The translations under genes and the position numbers were made by a program. A DNA stretch of 6,172 nucleotides from assembly GCA_030690025.1 (NCBI GenBank), contig JAUYDJ010000165.1:1-6172 (forward strand), given 5' to 3'. Shown in pieces: positions 1-5,337 of the stretch (the first letter of the stretch is position 1; each line of letters starts with the position of its first letter). This DNA is from Chloroflexota bacterium (lineage in GTDB: Bacteria; Chloroflexota; Dehalococcoidia; Dehalococcoidales; JAUYDJ01). Under the pieces are notes generated by a model, which had not been told where the DNA came from, did no database searches, and saw nothing but the letters and a program-made list of their open reading frames with translations.

Positions 1-1
1 A

Positions 2-340
2 ACACCAACTCCGCCTGGACCATCCGTTGCCCTTAACCTTACCGCCCAGAACATAGCCTTTGACCTGAGCGCTATCACCGTGCCGCCCGGCGCCAGTGTA
101 ACCATCAACTTCACCAACAAGGACGCCGGCATACCGCACAACTTCTCGGTGTATACTAACTCCAACGCTACCACGTCTATTTTCGTGGGGCAGTTTGTGA
201 CCGGGCCGGGCACGGCCACCTACATCTTCACCGCGCCGGCCACCGCGGGGACATATTTCTTCCGTTGTGATGTCCATCCTAGCAACATGACGGGCAGCCT
301 TATCGTTACCGCACCGGCCAGCGGAGGCGGTGGTTACTAG
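2..340 (+). CDS. Cupredoxin (blue copper) domain protein, 3' end only
   Basis: The frame is open from the window edge, so the start and any signal peptide lie upstream. The visible 112 residues begin with a short Pro/Thr-rich linker (TPTPPGP), then a beta-rich cupredoxin fold, and end in a small Ser/Gly tail (SGGGGY). The type 1 copper ligands are all present: His46 in the GIPHNF motif (codon at 137), then Cys89, His92 and Met96 in FFRCDVHPSNMTG (codons at 266, 275 and 287). The C-X2-H-X3-M spacing suits a small mononuclear electron-transfer copper site. Proteins of this kind are exported or lipid-anchored and carry electrons or bind copper outside the membrane; here that is inferred from the family. 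A GTG at 80 could be mistaken for the start, but the in-frame upstream residues are plausible linker and first-strand sequence, so the gene is 5'-truncated by the window. The domain call is firm; the partner and full architecture cannot be seen. Confidence 0.85.
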   Translation, partial: TPTPPGPSVALNLTAQNIAFDLSAITVPPGASVTINFTNKDAGIPHNFSVYTNSNATTSIFVGQFVTGPGTATYIFTAPATAGTYFFRCDVHPSNMTGSLIVTAPASGGGGY

Positions 341-377
341 ACGCTAAGAGAGATTCCCGGTAAAGGGAAAGTGATAT

Positions 378-410
378 AAGGGAGGGGGGTTCAGCCCCCT
401 CCCTTTTCTT
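378..410 (+). terminator. Rho-independent terminator of the cupredoxin gene
   Basis: An 11-bp perfect stem (378-388 with 395-405, mostly G:C) closes a 6-nt loop (389-394) and runs into TTTTCTT at 404-410. It lies 37 bp past the cupredoxin stop codon. It separates that gene from the KaiB operon, so the two are probably separate transcripts. Confidence 0.9.
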
Positions 411-436
411 ATTTCCGAAAAGATTCTTATTTGTTG

Positions 437-521
437 GATTTAGAATTCGGTTCAGGGCTTAGTATTTGAGATTAGGGCTTTATTCGTCAGGATTTCGTAT
501 CTCGGAATAACGTTTCAGTCT
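437..521. repeat. Possible degenerate 7-bp tandem repeat
   Basis: This AT-rich stretch, in the 186-bp gap between terminator and KaiB gene, can be cut into about 12 heptamers resembling TYAGGNT. TCAG, TTAG or similar cores start at 452, 459, 487, 494 and 515, all in the same 7-bp phase, while those at 440, 447 and 472 are one or two bases out. AGGGCTT occurs exactly at 454-460 and 474-480. The units are too worn to be certain; it could be chance periodicity in AT-rich DNA. No open reading frame or RNA gene is recognisable in the gap. Confidence 0.3.
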
Positions 522-526
522 TGACC

Positions 527-555
527 TTGTTTTTTCGTTGGCCACTGACTACACT
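527..555 (+). promoter_or_regulatory. Weak candidate promoter for the KaiB operon
   Basis: TTGTTT (527-532) and TACACT (550-555) are 17 bp apart, the ideal sigma-70 spacing, and would start RNA near 562, about 35 nt before the GTG. The hexamers match the consensus only 3/6 and 4/6. A better -35 (TTGACC, 521-526) overlaps but is 23 bp from the same -10. A promoter is expected here because a terminator lies upstream, but this exact placement is tentative. Confidence 0.3.
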
Positions 556-596
556 TAAGCTACATCACCAGCAGATAAGTCAGCAAAGGAGACGGC

Positions 597-923
597 GTGG
601 AGACCAGCAGCCAAGAGGTTAAGACCTGGAGACTGCTCCTGTATGTGGCTGGCGAGAGCGCCAGGTACCGGACAGCCCTGTCTGACCTGAAGCAGGTGTG
701 CGAGCAGTACCTTGATGGCAACTACTCCATCGAGGTGGTTGACGTGCTGGTCAACCCGGAGCGGGCGCAGCGGGACCACATTCTGGCGGTGCCTACCGTG
801 GTCAAAAAAACGCCGTTGCCGGAAAGAAGGCTAATCGGCGACCTCGCCCACATCGAGCTGGTGCTTGAAAAGCTGGATATCCCCAACACCAGGCGCGCCG
901 CTCCCGAAAACAAAGCAAAGTAG
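597..923 (+). CDS. kaiB: KaiB-family thioredoxin-fold protein
   Basis: A 108-residue protein that matches KaiB along most of its length and has the usual size (about 100 residues). The first beta strand is WRLLLYVAGES (11-21), then a helix, the second strand and loop IEVVDVLVNPE (45-55), the proline-rich turn AVPTVVKKTPLPE (64-76) and the family signature RRLIGDL (77-83). The Gly81-Asp82 pair corresponds to residues tied to fold switching in cyanobacterial KaiB, and its presence makes this closer to KaiB than to the KaiB-like domain of SasA. In cyanobacteria KaiB binds the KaiC ring and sequesters clock output; in bacteria without a full clock, KaiB relatives are linked to stress or signalling. 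No KaiC gene is in view. The start is GTG 597 with AAAGGAGA at 585-592; no ATG fits better. A kinase gene begins 13 bp after the stop, implying one operon. The family call is strong; a timing role is not shown. Confidence 0.9.
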   Translation: METSSQEVKTWRLLLYVAGESARYRTALSDLKQVCEQYLDGNYSIEVVDVLVNPERAQRDHILAVPTVVKKTPLPERRLIGDLAHIELVLEKLDIPNTRRAAPENKAK

Positions 924-936
924 AAGGACAGTATAA

Positions 937-2475
937 GTGACCAGAAGTAAAGAAGGAATCATCCAGCCAGCCATATCCCGCCAGCCGCCGGCGGAGATGG
1001 AAGATAAAGTCACGGACTTATCCCGATTGGAGCAAATGGTAGAGGAGCGCACCGCCGCGCTCAACGCTTTGAACCTAAAGCTGATAAAAGAGATGACCGT
1101 GCGCAAGCGGGCGGAGAAAGCCCTTAAGGCCACCCTCGCCGACTTCCGCAACGTCATTACCCGCAGTGCTGATGGCGTCATTATCACCGACCGGGAGGGG
1201 AGAATCCTCATGGTCAACCCGGCGGCGGAAGTCCTTTTCCACCGCAAGCCCGGAGAATTGACCGGCACCATGTTCGGTTTTCCCCTGGCGCTGGAGCGGG
1301 CCGCCGAGATTGAAATTGTCGATGATAGCGGCGTCTCCGCCATCGTCGAAATGCGCACCGTGGCCACGGAGTGGGAAGGCAAGAATGCCTACCTCGCCAC
1401 GCTTCGGGATATAACCACCCGTAAGCAAGCTGAGGAATCACTACGACAGGATGAGACCCGGCTGCGCCTGCTGCTCGGGCAAATGCCGTGCCTGCTCTGG
1501 ACCACGGATACCGACCTCCGCCACACGTCATCCAGCGGCGCCGCCCTCGCCGATATCAACCTGCAGCCGGACCAGGTGGTGGGCATGACCATGGCCGAAT
1601 ACCTCAACACCAGTGACCCGCAAAATGTGGTTATCGCCGCCCACCGCCGGGCTTTGGCCGGGTTGCCCGTTACCTACGAGTTTTTCAATCCCGCCCTGGG
1701 CAAAACCTATTTATCCCACGTTGAGCCGCTGCGCAGCCTGGAGGGTGAAATTAACGGCGTCATCGGCGTGGCTTTTGACATTACCGAGAACAAGCAGGCG
1801 GAGGCCAGGCTGCTCGCCCTCTCCCGCCGCCTGGTGGAGGTGCAGGAAAACGAGCGACACGCCATTGCCCGTGAGCTGCACGATGAAACCGGCCAGTCGC
1901 TGGCTATCAGCAAAATCATGCTGGACCGGGCGATAAAGTCGCTACCGGAAACTATGACTTCCGGCCTCAGGGAAATACAGGGAATTCTAACCCAGCTCAT
2001 AGCGCAGGTGCGCGAGATGTCGCTCAACCTGCGCCCGTCCATGCTCGATGACCTTGGCCTGCTGCCTACCCTGCTCTGGCACTTTGAACGCTACACCAGC
2101 CGGACTGGCGTACAGGTCAACTTCACACATGACAGCCTGCCGGCGCAGTTGCCAATGGAAATACGGACGGCGGCCTTCCGCATGGTGCAGGAGGCCTTGA
2201 ACAATGTAGCCAAGCACGCCGGCGTCAGTAGCGTTGACGTCCGCGCCCGGGTGGAAAGCGGCAGGCTATCCCTGAAAGTGGAAGACCACGGCGCCGGCTT
2301 CGACCCCGCCGCCGTAACGCCCACCTCCACCGGCCTTAACAGCATGCAGGAGCGTGCTTACTTGCTGGGTGGGGAACTGATGGTAGATTCATCTCCGGGA
2401 TGCGGCACCTGCGTCACCGCGGAACTGCCTCTGCCGGAGCTAAAGGGAGAACATCATGGACAAGAAACAGCTTAA
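937..2475 (+). CDS. Soluble PAS-PAS sensor histidine kinase, HisKA_3 (NarX/DegS-like)
   Basis: A 512-residue kinase with no membrane segment, so it should sense a cytoplasmic signal. Order: a charged coiled coil (about 28-66), PAS domain 1 (about 67-162, with ADGVIITDREGRI and closing at DITTRKQAEE), PAS domain 2 (about 173-285, closing at DITENKQAE), the HisKA_3 dimerisation helix, then a HATPase_c domain. The phosphorylated His is His315 in ARELHDETGQSL. Asp316 and Gln320 form the DxxxQ motif that supports phosphatase activity in this kinase class. ATP-site motifs are EALNNVAKHA (N box, 419-428), EDHGAGFD (449-456) and TGLNSMQERA (465-474). PAS 2 has no obvious cofactor-binding Cys or His, so the ligand is unknown. 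GTG 937 is chosen because AGAAGGA sits 8 nt upstream and the gene follows kaiB by 13 bp. Its 3' end overlaps the receiver gene by 20 bp, marking that protein as its cognate partner. Confidence 0.93.
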   Translation: MTRSKEGIIQPAISRQPPAEMEDKVTDLSRLEQMVEERTAALNALNLKLIKEMTVRKRAEKALKATLADFRNVITRSADGVIITDREGRILMVNPAAEVLFHRKPGELTGTMFGFPLALERAAEIEIVDDSGVSAIVEMRTVATEWEGKNAYLATLRDITTRKQAEESLRQDETRLRLLLGQMPCLLWTTDTDLRHTSSSGAALADINLQPDQVVGMTMAEYLNTSDPQNVVIAAHRRALAGLPVTYEFFNPALGKTYLSHVEPLRSLEGEINGVIGVAFDITENKQAEARLLALSRRLVEVQENERHAIARELHDETGQSLAISKIMLDRAIKSLPETMTSGLREIQGILTQLIAQVREMSLNLRPSMLDDLGLLPTLLWHFERYTSRTGVQVNFTHDSLPAQLPMEIRTAAFRMVQEALNNVAKHAGVSSVDVRARVESGRLSLKVEDHGAGFDPAAVTPTSTGLNSMQERAYLLGGELMVDSSPGCGTCVTAELPLPELKGEHHGQETA

Positions 2476-2923
2476 CATCGTGCTGGCGGATGACCACAAG
2501 ATTGTGCGGCAGGGTGTCCGGCTGCTGCTGGAGTCCGAGCCAGACTTTCATATCGTCGGCGAGGCGGCCAACGGCGCGGATGCCACCCGCCTGGTGGAAC
2601 AACTCAAACCGGACGTGCTGGTGGTCGACCTCAAGATGCCCGGCCTGAGCGGTATTGACGTGGCCAAACGGGTTGCCGCCAGCTCGCCCAATACCCGGGT
2701 GATTATTCTTTCCATGTATAGCAGCGAGGCCTACGTGCTGGCGGCACTGGAGGCCGGCGCCAAAGGCTATGTTCTCAAGGAGAGCAGCTCCAACGAGCTG
2801 GTGCAGGCCATCCGCCACGCCATCAGCGGGCGCCGCTACCTCAGCCCGCCCCTCTCGGAACAGTCTATCAAGACCTACCAGAAGAAGACGAGCGCCAACC
2901 ACCAGGACACGCTCGCCAGATAA
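2456..2923 (+). CDS. NarL-type response regulator receiver lacking its HTH domain
   Basis: A 155-residue protein that is almost entirely a receiver domain. The acidic pair is Asp12-Asp13 (LADDHKIVRQG), the phosphoacceptor Asp58 (VVDLKMPGLSG), the switch Ser86 (ILSMYSS) and the invariant Lys108 (GYVLKESS). The sequence, including SGRRYLSPPLSE after the last helix, is that of NarL/FixJ-type regulators, which normally run to about 210-220 residues with a LuxR-type helix-turn-helix. Here the protein stops at QDTLAR, just where the usual LTxRE start of the HTH would appear. Neither in-frame readthrough nor the two other frames beyond 2923 give HTH motifs, so the domain is missing rather than frameshifted. 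ATG 2456 has AAAGGGAGA at 2442-2450 and overlaps the kinase gene by 20 bp, suggesting translational coupling. It may act by protein contact or as a phosphate sink, or it may be a decayed regulator. All phosphorylation residues are intact. Confidence 0.92.
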   Translation: MDKKQLNIVLADDHKIVRQGVRLLLESEPDFHIVGEAANGADATRLVEQLKPDVLVVDLKMPGLSGIDVAKRVAASSPNTRVIILSMYSSEAYVLAALEAGAKGYVLKESSSNELVQAIRHAISGRRYLSPPLSEQSIKTYQKKTSANHQDTLAR

Positions 2924-3144
2924 AAGATAAAGTCCAACATCCTAAATTCAAATAACCTTAATCAGGGGTTTTGCTCTATCTGAGCTGGTTTGACAGCAAA
3001 TTCAAATCGTACTTCGGATAAACCCCAAGCGTGATTGAACCGAACCGAGGGTTAGATTCAATTATGGTTAATTTTGCTTTCCTCTATATGCTTGACCCTA
3101 TCCCCAATATCATCAGGCAAAACTGGACGGTCTTAAGTCTGAGC
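2924..3144. other. AT-rich intergenic region without a recognisable gene
   Basis: This gap separates the two signalling operons. No convincing hairpin terminator follows the receiver gene. AAATTCAAAT occurs twice (2944-2953 and 2998-3007), and GGGGTTT (2965-2971) is mirrored by AAACCCC (3020-3026) across a long loop; both are weak. A perfect TTGACA at 2990-2995 lacks a well-spaced -10. A frame open from GTG 3031 continues into the next regulator, but its first 59 codons resemble nothing and are probably untranslated. Confidence 0.6.
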
Positions 3145-3174
3145 TTGACCACCGGCTACTCGGGCGCCTATTAT
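3145..3174 (+). promoter_or_regulatory. Sigma-70-like promoter of the OmpR-type regulator operon
   Basis: TTGACC (3145-3150) and TATTAT (3169-3174), each 5/6 matches to consensus, are separated by 18 bp. Transcription would begin near 3181, giving a leader of about 27 nt before the proposed start at 3208. This placement argues against translation beginning at 3031, which lies upstream of the promoter. Confidence 0.65.
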
Positions 3175-3194
3175 AGAGTTAGACATATCTCTAC

Positions 3195-3200
3195 GAGGAG
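3195..3200 (+). promoter_or_regulatory. Ribosome binding site that decides a CTG start
   Basis: GAGGAG lies 7 nt before CTG 3208, the ideal distance. The next in-frame ATG (3217) is 16 nt away, too far for this site, and would remove part of the first beta strand of the receiver. Confidence 0.65.
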
Positions 3201-3207
3201 CACTGGA

Positions 3208-3873
3208 CTGCATATTATGGTGGTGGATGACGACCCGGAAATCCTGAGCCTGGTCAAAAGGGGCCTGGCTTACGAAGGCTACAGCGTGGATACCGCCGAT
3301 AACGGCACCGAGGCGCTGGCCAGAGCCCGTGAGCGGGAGCCTGACCTGGTGGTGCTGGATATCATGATGCCCGGGATTGACGGCCTGGAAGTGAGCCGGC
3401 GGCTGCGGCAGGCCAGCGATGTCCCTATCCTCATGCTCACCGCCAGGGCTACCGTGGCGGACCGGGTGACCGGGCTGGATAGCGGCGCCGATGACTACCT
3501 GGTAAAACCTTTTGCCTTTGACGAGCTGCTGGCCAGAGTGAGGGCACTGCTGCGGCGGCGCCAGCCCAAAGAGGGAGAAATACTTCGCTTCAGCGACCTT
3601 TCCCTCGATACGGCGACACGGGAAGTCAGACGGGGAGACGAAGTCATCGAGCTTACCGCCCAGGAGTTCGACCTGCTGGAGCTTTTTATACGTCATCCGC
3701 GCCAGGTGCTGAAGCGGGACCTGATTTACGAAAGGGTCTGGGGCTATGACTTCGGCGGCGAATCTAACGTCATCGAGGTCTATGTGCGCTACCTGCGCTC
3801 AAAGCTGGAGGCCGGCAGCCGGCCCCGGTTGATTTACACCGTCCGGGGCGTGGGGTACGTGCTGCGGGAGTAG
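3208..3873 (+). CDS. OmpR/PhoB-family response regulator
   Basis: From CTG 3208 this is a 221-residue regulator, typical for the family. The receiver (about 1-117) has acidic residues Asp7, Asp8 and Asp9 ([11 protein letters not shown]), phosphoacceptor Asp51 ([12 protein letters not shown]), Thr78 (MLTARA) and Lys100 ([11 protein letters not shown]). The C-terminal winged helix (about 127-221) carries [12 protein letters not shown], the recognition-helix region [17 protein letters not shown] and the end motif [12 protein letters not shown]. It should be phosphorylated by the kinase encoded 3 bp downstream and bind DNA repeats as a dimer. The frame is open back to GTG 3031, but those 59 extra residues look non-coding and overlie the promoter. 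Starting at CTG gives the standard MHI-type N terminus and fits the ribosome site; ATG 3217 is the alternative. Function is certain at family level. The regulon is unknown; the neighbouring ABC permease is the likeliest target. Confidence 0.93.
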   Translation: MHIMVVDDDPEILSLVKRGLAYEGYSVDTADNGTEALARAREREPDLVVLDIMMPGIDGLEVSRRLRQASDVPILMLTARATVADRVTGLDSGADDYLVKPFAFDELLARVRALLRRRQPKEGEILRFSDLSLDTATREVRRGDEVIELTAQEFDLLELFIRHPRQVLKRDLIYERVWGYDFGGESNVIEVYVRYLRSKLEAGSRPRLIYTVRGVGYVLRE

Positions 3874-3876
3874 TGG

Positions 3877-5262
3877 ATGGCGATTCGCTGGCGGTTGACT
3901 CTCTGGTTTGCCCTCATCCTGGCGGTTATTCTCGTTCTCTCCGGCATGGTGCTGCATGTCCTGCTCGAGCGCTACCTCAATAATGAGGTGGACGAGAATC
4001 TCGGTATCTATTCGGCGCAGGTGCATGGCACGCTTGACCCCCAGCAAATCTCCGGCTCGCTGGACTATGACGTTATCCACTCCAGGCTGCCGCCCATCAA
4101 CGAGTTCGCCTATCCCGGCACCTACATGGAGCTGGTTGACCAGAGCGGGAAGGTGGTGGTTAAATCAGACAGCCTCGGCGACCAGGAGTTGCCGGTCAGC
4201 CCAACCCTGGTGGAAGCGGGGTTTACTGGCCGTGTTGATATTCAGACGGTGGCTGCCGGCAGTGGGGCCCGGGTCAGGATAATGGTATCTCCCATGTACC
4301 TCAAAGACCAGACCCTGGTGTTAGAGGTAGGGCAGTCGCTGAGTCACGTGGATGCTACCATGAACCGTGTAGACGGGGCGCTGCTTACCAGCATCCTGGT
4401 GGCCCTGGTATTCGCCACGTTGCTGGGACTGCTAGTGGTGCGCGGTGCCCTGGGTCCGGTCAGCCGCATCACCCGGACGGCACAGAGCATTGAGACTGGC
4501 GCTGACCTCCGCCGCCGGGTGGACTACCGCGGCCCCCCTGACGAAATCGGGCAGTTGGCCACCACCTTCGACCACATGATTGAACACCTGGACCGGGCCT
4601 TCGAGTCCCAGAAACACTTTGTGGCTGATGCCTCCCACGAGCTGAGGAGCCCGCTGACGGTGATAAAGGGCAACCTCGATTTGCTTAAGCGCAACCTGAC
4701 GGAAGCCGACCGCCGCGAGTCACTGCGGGCTATCGAGTCGGAAACGACCCGTATGGTAAAGATAGTTGACGAACTCCTCCGGCTGGCTGAGGTCGAGGCT
4801 GATCAGCTGCACCGGCCGGAGATGGTCTCACTCAAAGAGGTCCTGCACGGGGAGTGGTCGAGAGTCCAACCTCTGGCCGGAAAACGGCAGATTGTAATTG
4901 GGCGGCAGGAAGACCTGCGGCTACCGGGAGATGCCCAGAAGCTCAGGGAGGTGCTGGGCAATCTGGTGGACAATGCCATCAGGTATACGCCGGAGGGAGG
5001 CGCCATCACCCTTTCCCTGTTCCGGGACGGCGAGTGGGCCCGCCTGGAGGTAGCCGATACCGGCATCGGCATTGAGCCGGAACACCTGCCTCACATCTTC
5101 GACCGGTTCTACCGGGTGGACAAGGCACGCTCGCGGGCCAGCGGCGGTACCGGCCTGGGGCTGGCCATTGTCAAAGGCATCGCCGAGCAGCATGGCGGCA
5201 AGGTCACCGTGTCCAGCCAGCCGGGTAAAGGCAGCGTCTTCACCGTCTGGTTAAAGCTCTAA
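3877..5262 (+). CDS. Membrane sensor histidine kinase, HAMP-HisKA-HATPase
   Basis: A 461-residue classical envelope sensor. Membrane helix 1 spans about residues 8-30, an extracytoplasmic sensor of about 135 residues follows (31-166), and helix 2 is about 167-189. A HAMP linker (about 190-243) contains LGPVSRI and DEIGQLA. The HisKA H box FVADASHELRSPL has the phosphorylated His254; Ser258 stands where Thr or Asn is usual in the ExxT/N motif, a common variant. HATPase motifs are NLVDNAIRYTP (N box, Asn366), DTGIGI (394-399), FDRFYRVD (F box) and GGTGLGLAIVK (423-433). The sensor region has no Cys and no recognised domain, so its stimulus cannot be named. ATG 3877 is 3 bp after the regulator stop, and GGGAG at 3866-3870 inside that gene serves as ribosome site, so the pair is co-translated. 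It is most like MprB-type or other OmpR-partner kinases. Confidence 0.95.
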   Translation: MAIRWRLTLWFALILAVILVLSGMVLHVLLERYLNNEVDENLGIYSAQVHGTLDPQQISGSLDYDVIHSRLPPINEFAYPGTYMELVDQSGKVVVKSDSLGDQELPVSPTLVEAGFTGRVDIQTVAAGSGARVRIMVSPMYLKDQTLVLEVGQSLSHVDATMNRVDGALLTSILVALVFATLLGLLVVRGALGPVSRITRTAQSIETGADLRRRVDYRGPPDEIGQLATTFDHMIEHLDRAFESQKHFVADASHELRSPLTVIKGNLDLLKRNLTEADRRESLRAIESETTRMVKIVDELLRLAEVEADQLHRPEMVSLKEVLHGEWSRVQPLAGKRQIVIGRQEDLRLPGDAQKLREVLGNLVDNAIRYTPEGGAITLSLFRDGEWARLEVADTGIGIEPEHLPHIFDRFYRVDKARSRASGGTGLGLAIVKGIAEQHGGKVTVSSQPGKGSVFTVWLKL

Positions 5263-5337
5263 CCTTGGCATCATGGGTTTATGGGCAATTCAATATATGT
5301 AACATCTAATATAGTTATAAGGTTAAGGTTTTAAGAA

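Noticed and set aside
597..923. Calling the KaiB gene part of a circadian clock
   Set aside because: No kaiA or kaiC is in the window, the downstream kinase lacks the SasA layout, and KaiB homologues occur in many organisms without a known clock.
831..1382. Long open frames on the minus strand opposite the kinase genes (also at 2414-2902, 3133-3696 and 5323-5868)
   Set aside because: They lie antisense to well-supported genes, have low-complexity or unrecognisable translations, and no ribosome sites or domains. They are a by-product of GC-rich codon usage.
2921..3000. The missing HTH of the receiver protein as a simple frameshift or nonsense mutation
   Set aside because: Reading past the stop in all three frames gives short AT-rich peptides with more stops and no LuxR-type helix motifs, so a single base change cannot restore the domain.
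2990..3022. Perfect -35 hexamer TTGACA at 2990-2995 as a second promoter
   Set aside because: The nearest -10-like sequence (GATAAA, 3017-3022) is 21 bp away, outside the usual 16-18 bp range. A better promoter lies downstream at 3145-3174.
3031..3207. Frame open upstream of the OmpR-type regulator, adding 59 residues from GTG 3031
   Set aside because: The extension resembles no domain, has no good ribosome site at 3031, is AT-rich like the gap, and contains the best promoter of the region. Regulators of this family begin directly at the first receiver strand.
5260..5325. Inverted repeat TAACCTT / AAGGTTA between the kinase and permease genes as a terminator
   Set aside because: The arms are only 7 bp with a loop over 50 nt and no T-run, so a stable hairpin is not expected. 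The AAGGTTAAGGTT at 5319-5330 more likely just contains a weak ribosome site.
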